Source: Bidens hawaiensis
Lineage: Eukaryota > Streptophyta > Magnoliopsida > Asterales > Asteraceae
Reading direction: 5' to 3'
DNA: 64,000 bases
NCBI GenBank assembly: GCA_021521415.1
Contig: JAIQDT010011113.1
Location: 1 to 64,000, forward strand
The position numbers were made by a program, and so were the translations under genes. Shown in pieces: positions 23,150 to 34,714 of this stretch. The notes below the pieces were generated by a model. The model was not told the origin of the DNA, did no database searches, and saw only the letters and a list, made by a program, of their open reading frames with translations. The first letter of the stretch is position 1, and each line of letters starts with the position of its first letter.

Positions 23150-25172
23150 GCTGAGTGTGCTGAGAGTGCATTTACCCTATGAGATTCCGATTATCGGCTG
23201 CGAGCTTTTGCCGTACGTGCTGCTTCGTGGCGCTGATTAGGCTGTTTCCGCGGATGATGTGGCGTAAAGCCTTACCCCCAGACATTATGCGCTACGTAGA
23301 GCCCAGCACTTGTACATTTTTTTGTTTTTTATTTTTAATTTTTATTAAAAAAATAATCAAATAACAATTATATTTTATAAAATAAATATTACATTAAAAT
23401 AAAAAACTACTTGCCGTCGTTGTCGTCTTAATCTTCTTCGCCCTCGTCGTCCTCGTCGTCTTCGTCATCGTCGTCTTCATCATCGTCTTCATTGTTGCCC
23501 TCGTTTTGATTCTCGTTTTCACCAGGCAAACGCCGATTCATCCAACGATGTTCGACCAAATCTTCCTTTAGTGCGTTATGTATCTCTTTTTACTGCACGA
23601 AATCCGAGTTTTCTAGTCTTTGCTCCATGTTTGCTGGAGTTCGTGGTGGATCCGGGTCCGGTACAAAAGATGGACATATTGTTCTTCCCTCGTCCTCGAT
23701 GATCATGTTATGTATTATGATACATGCATACATAGCACATTTCATTCTTTCTAAAGACCATAGACGACAAGGATTTTTAATAAAATACCATCGTTGTTGA
23801 AGAACACCAAAACACCTCTCGATATCCTTTCTCGCAGACTCTTGAACTTTCTTAAAATACTATCTTTTTTATCAATCGGGTCTCTGAATGTTTTAACGAT
23901 TATCACATACTCTGGATATATTCCATCACCCAGATAGTTACCATGATGGCAGAAGTTATCATTTGCACAAAACGAAGCGACGAGAACGGTCCCAGATATG
24001 TAACTCTCCATCACAGGAGACTGCTCTAAGACGGTTATGTCATTGTTGAAACTGGGAACACCAAAGAATGCCGACCAAATCCAAAGGTCATATGAAGCAA
24101 TCACATGAATGCTGACCGTTGGTCCCTTTTGGTCACCTCGTGTGTATTGGCCTCGCCATGCAATTGGACAATTAGCCCATTCCCAATGCATGCAATCTAC
24201 ACTCCCTATCATGCCGGGGAAACCATGCACCCTTGTATGTGCCTTGTAAAGACGTTGTAGATCGTTCCAGTTGGGCTCTCTCAGATAATGTGGGCCATAT
24301 AGTTTCAATATTCCTATATTTTAAACAACTTTTATAAAATAATTGATTAAAGTAACAAGTGATATAATTATTTAAAAAAAACGTACCGTAACAAAAATAC
24401 TCCAAGGTGTCCCGAGTTGTGTTATCCGTCATCTTTAAATACTCGTCGTTGATGTCGGCCATGTTTCCGTAGGCGAGCACGCGTACGGCTGACGTAACCT
24501 TCTGAATAGCCGTGAATCTTAGCGTCCCTCGACCGTCCGGCTTTTGCTTAAAGTAATCAAGCTCACGCTCCAAATTATTGGTAATGCGAATAAATAAATT
24601 TTTAGACACCCGAAAACGACGCCTAAATGTCTTCGGGTTCTTGTATCTCGGCGAGTCGCAGAAGTAATCCGCCATCAACCGGTTTTTGGCTTCGGTACGA
24701 TCTCGCTTGATATTTGCTCTTTTTGAAACGGGGGGTGGTGGAAAGCTAATCGCACTCGTAACGGAACTCATATAAGATGTCGCGAGCACAATCGCACTCA
24801 TAACCGCCTCTTCATCCGTCGCGTCTTCGGCTTGTTGGTCGGCCCGAAAAACCGATTATATATAGATGGAGGATCCATTTATAGTGAAGTTTGTGTGAAG
24901 AAATATAGAGTTGAAAGAGATATTTTATAAGTTTGATGAGTTTTGATTGGGGATGAATTGGTTTAATATATAGAAAATAATTATATATATATATATATAT
25001 ATATATTAACGGTAATATAACCGTTGTGTTTGAAAAAATTGTTTTTTTTTAATTATTCTTCCTTTCCAAGCGTTTTATGTAAAACGCCAAAAAAAAGCCA
25101 TAACGCCCGGGGGCGGTGTGCCCCGGTGTTTTAGCCCATAATGCCGGCCATAACACTCCTCTACGGATGGTC
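23150..25172 (-). mobile_element. PIF/Harbinger transposon, decayed
   Basis: Surrounds the transposase relic. The right side (25080-25172) has the GC-rich subterminal text of plant Harbinger elements (AACGCCCGGGGGCGG and TAACACTCCTCTACGGATGG). The left side (23200-23320) is also GC-rich (GATGTGGCG..GCCTTACCCCCAGAC). A clean TIR pair and a 3-bp TSD could not be fixed, so the limits are approximate. Confidence 0.6.
23410..24801 (-). pseudogene. PIF/Harbinger DDE transposase (HARBI1-like), broken
   Basis: Two overlapping frames on the minus strand. 24801-24172 carries the N-terminal part: FRRRFRVS..LF.RI, then AVRVLAYGNMADINDEYLKM. 24308-23751 carries the nuclease core: GSVDCMHWEWANCP (first catalytic Asp), SFNNDITVLE (second Asp) and the region before the Glu. 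The end (C-terminal of 23880) has shifted frame, and an out-of-frame tail continues to about 23410, ending in a long acidic run (E/D-rich, 23410-23515) typical of plant Harbinger transposases. A frame change and a possible intron (24318-24385) separate the halves. The enzyme would cut and paste elements with 3-bp TTA/TAA target duplications, like the MITEs at 48320 and 57101, but this copy is not intact. Confidence 0.88.
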
Positions 25173-25597
25173 TGAAAATAGAGATAAATTTAGGGAGCCA
25201 TTGTCAATGCTTTTAGAAGACTAGGTATTCTTTTATCGTCTTTGAGAGTATTGTTTAATTGTTATTTCTTTGATCATCTTGTGTTTTTAATTTATTAATT
25301 AGTTTTAATGTTAATTTAATTTAAAAATAGTTTGTATGTATTTATTTATTTGAATTCATTATATCATAATGGTTTAGGGAAAAAGTAAGATGCGTTGCGC
25401 ACTTTTAAGGCGAAATCGGAAAACCCGACGTCCAGAATGGATAAGAGAAGGTTCAGGGATAGTTAGGAATGGATAACCGAATAAAAAAAGGTTTTCATAT
25501 TTCTATGAAGCATATCCCTTCATACCAATCATCCGGTACAATAGTTTTAAGTAAATAGGAAAACATACAAACAATAAAAACACATATATAAAAAAAA

Positions 25598-25873
25598 CTA
25601 CTGAAACGGAGGATTATGTATCGGATTTGGACCACTGGGAACGATAATTTGAGGAACAGTGAGTGTTTCAGGAACAACTTCTGACATCACCCGCCTTTTA
25701 TAACACTCTATTGCCAACTCGTGAAACCCGTATTTTTCTAACATACGATATATATCCTTTCTAGTATTAATATTAAGGGACGGGTTGTTTGAGAAAGGTT
25801 CTCCTTCTGATTCTAATACATAGGTCGATAAAAGTAGCAACATGCAAATGATGGATTTGTAGAAAATAGCCAT
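25598..25873 (-). CDS. CLE: CLE-b: CLE peptide hormone precursor (91 aa)
   Basis: A small intronless precursor of a CLE signalling peptide acting outside the cell on leucine-rich-repeat receptor kinases. Residues 1 to about 22 form a signal peptide (MAIFYKSIICMLLLLSTYV). A variable region follows, then the module EKYGFHELAIECYKRRVMSE shared with CLE-a. The CLE motif is residues 76-87, IIVPSGPNPIHN (DNA 25613-25648), followed by PPFQ. The usual first Arg is Ile. The VPSGPNPI core recalls the TDIF (CLE41/44) class, while HN at the end recalls the CLV3/R-type class, so the receptor cannot be predicted. Length is normal for CLEs (about 70-120 aa). The start is supported by a TATA box 31 bp upstream. 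The nearest relative in the window is CLE-a. Confidence 0.92.
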   Translation of the reverse strand: MAIFYKSIICMLLLLSTYVLESEGEPFSNNPSLNINTRKDIYRMLEKYGFHELAIECYKRRVMSEVVPETLTVPQIIVPSGPNPIHNPPFQ

Positions 25874-25904
25874 ATTGTCGTCGATAAATGAGAAGAGTAT
25901 AGTG

Positions 25905-26003
25905 TTTATAAATTAAATTGATATTATGAAAATGGTAGTTGAAAATATTGATTAGAGGAAAATCATTTAATGAAAATATTGATGGGAGGAAAATCATTTA
26001 ATG
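25905..26003 (-). promoter_or_regulatory. CLE-b promoter: TATA box and 31-bp tandem repeat
   Basis: TTATAAA (complement of 25905-25911) lies 31 bp before the ATG. Two copies of a 31-bp unit (AAAATATTGAT..GAGGAAAATCATTTAATG on the plus strand) lie at 25942-25972 and 25973-26003, differing by two or three bases. The CATTAAATGA text also occurs in the CLE-a promoter near 12510. Confidence 0.65.
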
Positions 26004-26661
26004 AGTTTTAGTGAAAGTTAAAAAAAAACTTTTAATGAAAGTTGTCTGTTTTTTTTATGGAAGTTAAAACAAAAAAAAGGGAAATCATTTGTAGGTATAT
26101 GTTGTCAGTAATTTTGTGGTTTGTGAATGCATGAGGGTAAAAATGACATGGTGGTGTGGGATTGATCGTTGTATTGTAAGGCCCCGTTACCGGTGCCTCA
26201 CTTTAATGTTGGATTTACTCATAAACACAGTTCTAAATATTAGAGTTAATTAAATCTTTCGTGGAATAATAAATTTCAAACCAATATATTACATATCCAT
26301 CATTTCTTGTCTTTAACGAACATTCAAATCATTTAAACTTAAAACATTGTCTTTTAAAAAACATCATAACATAATACTTCATTGAGATGCCAGTGTCTTC
26401 AAATTCATGCCATGCGCTTCCCCTCAAGCAAGTTGCCTCATTCTACTCACCTGTGTGCATACTAAAAGTCAGCTACGCTGAGTGAGTTCTAGTTAATCAA
26501 ACGACATACAATACATTCGCATATTGTCATATGCACCCGAAGGTACACACCTTCATATTTACTTACATGCGTACATACATTCGTACTTTCGTGCTTTCTT
26601 TCGTACTTACATAATACTTCCATTCGTACATATATGTTTTAAGAGCATTTCGCTCTATTAA

Positions 26662-26825
26662 CTTCGCCGATATTATTATGGTAGGTTCCCTACATTCGCC
26701 GATATTATTAGGGTCGGTTCCCTACATTCGCCGATACTATTAGGGTCGGTTCCCTTCATTCGCCGATACTATTAGGGTCGGTTCCCTTCATTCGCCGATA
26801 CTATTAGGGTTGGTTCCCTGCATTC
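26662..26825 (-). repeat. five 32-bp tandem repeats in the solo LTR
   Basis: The core CGCCGATA(T/C)TATTAGGGT(C/T)GGTTCCCT recurs with exact 32-bp period at 26665, 26697, 26729, 26761 and 26793. Confidence 0.92.
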
Positions 26826-27308
26826 GTACTGTTATAACATACCTATCCTTTTCATACTTTCCTTGACAATACGGGCAATCTCCGAAGAGCGTTCACGTAC
26901 CATCAACATATCATACATACATTATTCATACATCCTATATATTCATACATACATCATTCATACATCATACATATCAATCATACCTTTAACTACCACTTGA
27001 CGGCACATGCAATATCCGAAGATCGTTCACGCACCGTCAAGCAATCATCATACATAAATCATACAAGACATACACTTACCACCTAAGGTAAGTGTATTAA
27101 CTATCACATCGAGTACACACACAGCCCCGAAAACATAACAAGGAAGTGGGGCTAGAAACTCACCTCAATGCGGTTGCGTTCATCGTTTATAGTTATTCCC
27201 CTCTTTAGCTGTGCACGACTAACTGTATAACAATTACGCGTATTAATAACTATCACTATCCATATCGTATTTCTAGTCCACTTATAACCATCAACGAAAG
27301 GGGGAGGA

Positions 27309-29043
27309 TGTAACACCACGTCTTTTACCCTCTTTAATTTAAGCTCAATACACTAACTTAGAAAGTATATGGACCATAATTGCAAATTCTGAAAATCTTC
27401 TCCCATCGCGGTACGCGACGGGGTAACACTCAAACCATCGCGTAGCGCGATGGACTTGATGAGTCAGTGGACACGTGTCCAACAACGTGTCAACACGTGG
27501 CACGATATGACAGGCCACGTGTCACCACCGCATAAGGCGGCGTAAAATTGCGGTGTCGCGGTACGCGACGGGTCCCAAGAAACCCATCGCGTACCGCGAT
27601 GGGGTCCTGAATTCGCCTATAAAAGGGGGTGACGGGCATGATCTCCATTCATCCCAAACACACCTCCATTTACACACACATAACCTTGTAAGGCGTGACC
27701 CGTTGCCGTAACAAGCTGACGTAACATTTTTTAGAAGTTCGTTCAAGAAACAAAGTCATAATCAAGTAGCAATCACATAAGCGAGTAGATCAAGATCCTG
27801 CCTTTTTCTTATTATCAATCTAAGTATCCACATTAAGTAGGAGTTATGTTTAAGTTATTTGAGTTATAGCTTAGACTATTAATCGAGGCTATGGTCTTTA
27901 ACCTTGATCGTATTTTAACAAACATTCACATTCATAAACAAGTTTTCATAAATGTTACTTCATAGCGAAGTAATGTCAACAAAAGATATATTTTGACAAG
28001 CATGTAGTAACTGTAAGGGGGATATCACTAGTAGTAAGTTTCTTGCCTAAGGAAAAGTAATTCGTATAAATCCCAATCAACCGAGGGACCCGTTTACTTA
28101 CCTGGAGAAACTTACCAACGTGTTATAACCTATTAGGCCAAAGTATGCTATATCAAACGTCACATATAACAAGTGTTTTCATTCACAACCCAAGATAAAC
28201 GATTTCAATGTTAAGCTTACAATCATAGCTTAATCATCATTCAAAACATTCATACGAACCTATTTATGTATAGGTTAAGTATCATTCACAATCAATCAAT
28301 CAGTCAAGGTTTACAACACCGACGGTACAGGTGAATACGTTAACCTTTTCAATCAGTCAAAACATATTTGTATTCGATAAGATGAAGGGGTGTTTATCTT
28401 AACGAGTCAGTCAATGTTTACGTGAGATTATGTGATCTCTAAAACGTTATAATACAAAGTAGAAAATAAAATCAACTCAGACCAAATAAACATGTGTCTG
28501 GATCTAAACATAACCGTTCAACCTAAATCATTCAAAGGCTACGTGGCCGCGGGCTAATGGTCATAACTAGCTTCCCATTAAGGGCTACGTGGCTGGGGAA
28601 TAATTGTGTGTGTAGGGCAGTGGTACATAGACCAGAAGTAGAAATGCTTCTGCTGAGCTTGTAGAGAAAACTATATTTGTATTGTAATGTCATTCAAATG
28701 TTTTATCTAGTCATACGTGTTCACCAGCATATAGCTGACGTATTTTTCCAACCCATTGCAGGTAATTAAGCATAAGTAGCATTAACAAGGATTGGAGTCT
28801 TAATGAAGATAGAAGCGCGTACAAGATGGCTCCGTTTTTTTATAATTAAAAATCCTTGTAATAAGAAACATATATTTTGTAAACTAATACTCGGGTATTT
28901 AATTCCCGAGTAAATTTTCAATGTAAATTAATAATATATTCAACCTAAAGTCTTCCGCTAAAATTTACCCATAAACTCTGATATATTTACAAAACAGGTA
29001 CTAACTTGTGATCACACGCCTAGGCCCTAAGTCGGGGTGTGAC
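27309..29043 (+). repeat. nested gypsy LTR
   Basis: Starts TGTAACACC and ends GGTGTGACA (inverted termini). It carries the ATCGCG/CGCGAT palindromes near 27403-27600 that link it to the fragments at 5227-5942 and 7780-9505. TATAAAA at 27618-27624 is followed by GGGGGTGACGG. The sequence just before it (AAAGGGGGAGGA) looks like a polypurine tract, but flanking 5-mers (GAGGA and AGTAC) do not match, so either the insertion is truncated or the purines belong to the outer LTR. No internal region is seen. Confidence 0.75.
27618..27624 (+). promoter_or_regulatory. TATA box of nested LTR
   Basis: TATAAAA followed by a G-rich run, about 310 bp into the LTR. Position and context are typical of an LTR promoter. 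Confidence 0.55.
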
Positions 29044-30567
29044 AAGTACGGGGACAGCGCCCCTGGCAGCGGGGTCTAGGGGCGGCCCCTAGCAGGGTCC
29101 AAGGGGCAGAGCCCCTGGCTGGGGTCAAGCTGCCAGGTCAGCTTGAAAAAAATTTATTTCTATTAATTGTGTTATCACATTTTCCATTAGGATTTGAATC
29201 GTTATTTAATTTGCTAACTTAAAAGTTCGAGGACTTCTTTATAATTAATCCATTGCTTTATAAGTCCAGTGACTATTCTGCCATTTTATTAAACTTCTAG
29301 TTCGTCCCAGTCCTTTAACGAATGGGGTTCATAACGAAGGAACCCATTCGTTACTTTATAACAAATCAGACCTCATTCGTTTGGTCTGGTTAACGAATTG
29401 AACCTTATGACGAATTGAACTCTTATAACGAACCAGTTCTCATAACGAATTAGACCTTTTAACGAACTGGTCATCATAACGAATTGGACTCTTTATAACG
29501 AACTGGCGTTATAACGAACCGCTTAGCGAATGAGACTTAGTTCGTTATTCCTCCCTTAACGAATCAACACACGAATTACTTGCTAATTCGTTACGCCCGC
29601 TAACGAACTAGGGTTAGGTCAGAATGTCAGGGAACATTCCCTGACATCCTTACCTCGTACACCTTTTCCGGAGCTGCCGTCGGAAAAACGAGTTTTGACT
29701 CATTTTTCACCGTTTTTCGCCCCGTTCGATCCAGATCTGAGCTAGGGTGGTCCCTAAACTCATCTTAGGTTCGGTTTATACCCGATTTCATCCGGATCTC
29801 GTGGCTTAACGGTTTAACGGTTCCGGCTCGTCGTTTCGCGACCATGTCTAACGGGTTTAAGCTCATACAACATCATACTATTATTACCTCGGGTCGGTGT
29901 TTGGTTTCCTTCTTGATTTCGGCTAAGATAAGGAGAGGATTAGAGAGAAGGCTTAAGTGTGTGTTTTGGATGGTGTATGAAATATGTGTAAACGGGGAAT
30001 TAATTGGTGTTTATAGTTTATATATTTATGGATCATGGGCTTAAGCCCATGGTCTTTCCTCCTTTCTTCTAACCAAGTCCATGACTCATATTCATTTAAC
30101 CAACACAAGCCCAACTCATATTCTATTTATCTAAACCGATAACGACCCACTATAAAAGTAGACGAAATTCATTTATTGTTATAACAAAAGTAGGATGTTA
30201 CATGTATGGGTAATACCCATGACTCCATGAGTGCCCTTTCCCATCTTATTAATGATAGCTTAATTTTAATAATTAGTAGCCAATTTTAAATTATAAAATT
30301 TGCATAACCATTTTTATAAATACAAACAATTTTACTCGGTTATTGCATAAACGACAATAAAGTTAACGAAGTTTAAAAGGTAGAAATGTTAGATAAAAAT
30401 ATAATAAATTGTGAAATAAAGTTTGTCTATTTTTTATGTCTCTGTCAACTTTTTTTTATAATAGCTAAATATATTATTTACAAACCATCTACGATAAGAA
30501 TTAAACCTATGACTATTATTTTGAAACTAAACCATCTTTGTCGCTACTTCAAATGATGTGGGAGACC

Positions 30568-30727
30568 TTTGACACCCTCAAAATCTTAACAAATGAAATA
30601 GTATTATTAACGGTGTAATTATTTTTACTTTTTATTTCACAACTTTTATTTATTGGAACTTGTGTGTACATACCCCCCTTTTTTTTTTTCCTGATCATGA
30701 TGAACAAAACAGACAATTTGTTTTTTT
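30568..30727 (+). repeat. dispersed repeat, copy 2
   Basis: Matches 18352-18545 in the same orientation, starting TGACACCCTCAAAATCTTAAC. It is cut at 30727 where the MULE begins, so this repeat was the MULE's target. 30208-30567 holds nothing I recognise. Confidence 0.8.
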
Positions 30728-31865
30728 GACAGAATTACAGAAATTGTTTTATGTTTACCCCAAATTTCACTCGTGGTTCTTTATCTTCTAAATTGATGTT
30801 TATTGTCCTTTACGTTTCAAAATCTTACAGCTTTTGTCCTTTAAGCCTAATCCCGTTAAATTTCATCGTTAAATTAGATCATGTGACTTGCGCATGAGGG
30901 TAAATTAGTAATTTTACCAATAATAAAAAGAAAATAATACTCACCAACCCCCACCCACCTTTCTGTTTCTCTCTCATTCTCTCTCTCAAACACACGCACA
31001 GACAGAGCAACCACCACCGCCTGACGCCGCCTTCACCACCGCTGCAACCTTCATCCAGCTAAATCGGAGCCCTAATCAAGGCCTAACTCCCTCTTCACTT
31101 TGGTTTGAACAAAGAAAGGCAGCTACAACCACCGCCTGGCGCCTCCGTCACCACCGTTTGGCATCGCCGTCGCCACCGCTGCAACCTTCATCCAGCAAAA
31201 TCAGAGCCCTAATCAAAGCCTAACCCCCTCTTCACTTTGATTAAATCAAAACACATTCATCGTCTTCCCATCAAATCGGAACCCTAATCGAAACTTGTCC
31301 ACCGTCTACCGATCAAATCGAACACATAGTGGTAAAGGTATGGTTTTACTCTTGTTTTTGCAGGTTTCTACGAGCACATAATCAAACAACAAGTTTCGGA
31401 CCGAAAGACGTTGCCGGAAAGTTTCTGGCAGATTAGGGTATCTTCTAATAATTTCAGAATTTGGGTTTCGATTTAGTGGGTATGGAAGTGAACGGTGGTG
31501 AGAGTGTAGTGGAAAACCGATTGGACTTGGTGGTGGTTGCTGGTTATGGCCGGAGGTCAGGGGAGTTTCGGCAGATTGTGTTAAGTGGGAGTGACGAAGA
31601 TACATGAGAGAGAGAAAGAGATATATTGTTTTTAAATTTGTTTTTTATTCATTAAATATTTTTTTATTATATAGGTAAAATTACTAATTTACCCTCATGC
31701 GCAAGGCACATGCCCTAATTTAACGATGAAACTTAACGGGGTTAGGCCTGAAGGATAAAAGCTGTAAGATTTTGAAACGTAAAGGACGATAAACATCAAT
31801 TAAAAGATAAAGGACCACGAATGAAATTTGGGGTAAACATAAAGGACAATTTCTATAATTCTGTC
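30728..31865. mobile_element. MULE with about 210-bp TIRs (1138 bp)
   Basis: The left end GACAGAATTACAGAAATTGT is mirrored at 31846-31865. The arms stay complementary for about 200 bp, including CCCTCATGCGCAAG. Flanking 9-mers TGTTTTTTT and TTTATTTTT agree at 7 of 9 positions. The interior is gene-like in composition (CCACCGCC tracts and repeated CCCTAATCAA..GCCTAAC text); a segment around CTGCAACCTTCATCCAGC is duplicated 137 bp apart (31042 and 31179). No transposase. It could be a Pack-MULE, but the source gene is not identified. Confidence 0.85.
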
Positions 31866-32012
31866 TTTATTTTTTTATGATAAATATGCAATGTTTTTCA
31901 TCACTAATATTGAAATTTAAAAAAAATATATACATATGAACAAATGTCTACACATGTGTTATATTTTTCAATGCAAAATGCATTCTAACAACTAAAGTAA
32001 CTATATTAATTT

Positions 32013-33263
32013 GACAGAATTATAGAAATTGTCCTTTATGTATACACTAAATTTCAGTGGTTGTCCTTTATCTTTAAAAGTAACATATTTTGTACTTTAC
32101 GTTTCCAAATGTAACACCATTTGTCCTTTGGCCCTAACTCAGTTAGTTTTTATCGTTAAGTCTGATCATGTGCCTTGCACATGAGGGTAATTTGGACATT
32201 TTAACCATTTATTAAAAAAACCTTTTAAAAATAAGAGAATATAAATTAAAAAAATATCTATCTCTATATCAAACTTTTCTCTCTCTCTCTCTCTTCTCCC
32301 GTTCATCACCATCACCACCCCCACCACCCACCACCCCCACCCAACCTCTACAAACACCATCTCTGCCTCCCCTCCACTTCTCCGTATGCTCTTCCTTATC
32401 TATGTTGATATAAAGATGAAGTCGCCCCACCACCATTATTGAAGACCTAGAATAGTTAGGGTTGAAGACGAGGCCCTAATTGGTCAATGAAAGACCATGA
32501 ACGGTCTTCGATTTGGGTTTTGATTTAGCCGGAAATGGTTGACTGGACTTCGATTAGGCTATTGATTTGTCCGACAGACGATGAATGAGATCCGATCTGG
32601 CCGAAATACGATGAACAGACTTCGATTAGGGTTTCAATTTGATTAAGCATGAGATAATCAGGTGCGATGGACCGATGGTACGCACCCTTTTTTCAACTGT
32701 TAAACTCAACCAGATTTTCCGGCGACCGGAGAGCTAACTCGTTTTTTTGATGACTGGACTACTAACTCATTTTTCCGACGGTGCTTTAATCAGCTGGTTA
32801 ATGGGTTCAAAGGCTGATGATTGTTGTGGTCGTTTCAGGTGATGGTGGCGGCGGCTGGGCGGGATTGGTGATGGTGGCAGCATATACAGAGTGAAAGAGA
32901 GAGATGGTGGCGGCATATAGAGAGATAGATGGTGGTGGTGCAGCGATGGTGATTGCCGGAGGTTGGTGGTGGCAAGTGGTGGGTTGGTGGTGGTGGTGGC
33001 TACTAGAGAAGAAAGAGATACCATATATATATATATATAAATGGATATTAAAATGTCTTTTTAATTAAATAAGTGAAAGTACTAATTTACCCTCATGTGC
33101 AAGGCATGTGACCTGAGTTAACGAGAAAAATTAACTGGGTTAGGGCTAAAGGACAAATGGTGTAACATTTGAAACGTAAAGTACAAATTATGTTACTTTT
33201 AAAGATAAAGGACAACCACTGAAATTTGATGTAAACATAAAGGACAATTTCTGTAATTCTGTC
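32013..33263. mobile_element. MULE with about 210-bp TIRs, perfect 9-bp TSD (1251 bp)
   Basis: Same family as the element at 30728: the left end GACAGAATTATAGAAATTGT is mirrored at 33244-33263, and both arms hold CCCTCATGTGCAAGGCA-type text. The TSD is TATTAATTT at 32004-32012 and 33264-33272, identical, so insertion is certain and probably fairly young. The interior (32280-33020) has GGTGGTGG/CCACC tracts and repeated CGATTAGG text; the ORF at 32767-33024 (minus) is low complexity. No transposase. Confidence 0.93.
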
Positions 33264-33272
33264 TATTAATTT

Positions 33273-33678
33273 TATGGATTTTGAACAAAGCTTGATTTTT
33301 TTATTTATCAAGTTTTAGCTTCATCGAGAAAATTCAATTTGTGGTCAAGGTTGATCAGACACACAAGAAAGGCTGTAAACGAAACAAATTGAAAAAGACC
33401 TTGTTTGTGTTCCACCATTAACCTTTTGTAGGACAAACAGACATTTAACGAACACTCTGCCATACGCAAATTTGTGTCCACATTTGTTCATTAATTAAGG
33501 AATTTGATGGTTCATGTTCATTTATGTCTGCACGATAACATTTTAAGCGAACAATAATGAACACTATCGGACGTAACATGACTCTAAGTGAGGATAACAG
33601 ATGCTAACCGACACAAATGGACAGACAAACATAAGCGACTCTAATAGGCAAAATGATGGAGGCCCAAGTACTGAAGAG
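33273..33678. other. spacer with dispersed-element fragment
   Basis: 33385-33480 (TTTGTGTTC..TTAACCTTTTGTAGGACAAACAGAC..CGAACACTCTGCCA) resembles 17085-17150. No ends or gene found. Confidence 0.4.
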
Positions 33679-34152
33679 TGTGTCATGTTATATTTGAAGG
33701 CCCATGATCGTCCTTCAAAATGTGGCCCATGAAACGAGCATAACTTGGCCTACAAAGCTTCATTTCAAGCCCACAACCAGTAAAATCGAAGCTTGAGATG
33801 AGGAGCACGTTGTGGCATATTGCCGATGGCGGTTTTTCCCTTGTTCGAAGACCAAAAACTCCTCCTAAATAAAGTTATGAGCCTTTTTATGTTTTTTCAG
33901 CAGTTTTTACATTTTTATTTTTGGGTGGTTTGTGTTTGGCCCATGGCCTTTTTTGGGCCCATTTCGAATTTGGAAGTCTATTTATATGTTCCTAATGTAA
34001 TTTGAAAAGCCAGACTTGAATTTTATTAATAAATATTTTTCTCTTCATTTTCCTTAACATTTGGGTGAGATTTGGGAGTTTAAGAAGTTCATCACGGGCA
34101 TTCACAAAATCAACGTGGTTCGATATTCGTTATCGTTTTACCGCTGCATCAC
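33679..34152 (+). repeat. candidate solo LTR (474 bp)
   Basis: The text has the feel of a small copia-type LTR (GGCCCATGG..GGGCCCATTT, TATTTATATGTTCC, then AATTTTATTAATAAATA before the end). It starts TGTGTCATG after AAGAG and ends TGCATCAC before AAGAG, giving a possible 5-bp TSD; however the end is CAC, not the usual CA. Treat as tentative. 34158-34523 holds nothing I recognise. Confidence 0.4.
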
Positions 34153-34523
34153 AAGAGCAAAGTCAACACTAACTTACAAATGGGCAATAAACGACTGGAT
34201 ATTTATTCATGAATGATAATCCTAAAACCACACAAATTCATCTACAAATCCGGAATTACATCAAAATATCCAAAAAGAAACATTAACGGTTTATAGAGTA
34301 ATCAAAATATATAGTTTGCATATTAAAACAAATAAGTAAATTATTAATAGTAAAATACTAGTACATGAACGTATCCTTACGGACATAAATAAAGATAACC
34401 AGATGCGCGTAAACGGACTGATGTAAAAATGTTTAATTAATAGTTTTGACCATTGCTTGACCATTAAATTATTACTATTAATAATTTATTTTTAATGTTA
34501 ATGGACATTTTTAATTTGATCGT

Positions 34524-34714
34524 TGTTGTAAAACAACTAGAACCTATTAGTAATATGGAGAGAATAAGATAATGGTTTCTTATTGATATCTCTATATGTG
34601 TAATACAAAGCCTTTATTTATAGGCTCAACACATTAATACAAGAGTAATACCAAGATGATGAAGAGTCATCATATAATAGTAAAATATGTGGAGAGTCAC
34701 TTTAATAAAGAATT
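34524..34714 (-). repeat. copia 3' LTR, distal part
   Basis: About 190 bp matching 47466-47659 (TGTTGTAAAACAACTAGAACC, GTTTCTTATTGATATCTC, TTTATAGGCTCAACAC, AAGAGTCATCATATAAT) with scattered differences. The match fades after AATAAAGA at about 34714. Confidence 0.88.

Larger units (their letters stand above)
26175..30202 (-). repeat. solo LTR (gypsy type) with perfect 5-bp TSD, split by another LTR
   Basis: On the minus strand it starts TGTAACATCC at 30202 and ends GGGGCCTTACA at 26175. The flanking 5-mers are identical: TGTAT at 26170-26174 and at 30203-30207. No internal domain is present, so this is a solo LTR formed by LTR-LTR recombination. The LTR at 27309-29043 (opposite strand) interrupts it, leaving about 1134 + 1159 bp of outer LTR. 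The right half holds repeated AACGAACTGG/AACGAATTGG text (29330-29600) and a GGGG/CCCC-rich block (29045-29130). Small ORFs inside, such as 29844-30044, are not genes. Confidence 0.82.

Noticed and set aside
27297..27308. Polypurine tract proving an internal retroelement region upstream of 27309
   Set aside because: The sequence around it reads continuously as the outer minus-strand LTR, and no pol or other internal sequence precedes it.
29844..30044. 66-codon ORF
   Set aside because: Inside the solo LTR bounded by the TGTAT duplications; no protein match recognised.
32767..33024. Thr/Pro/Ser-rich minus-strand ORF
   Set aside because: Low-complexity GGTGG repeats inside a MULE; could be captured sequence but not a supported gene.
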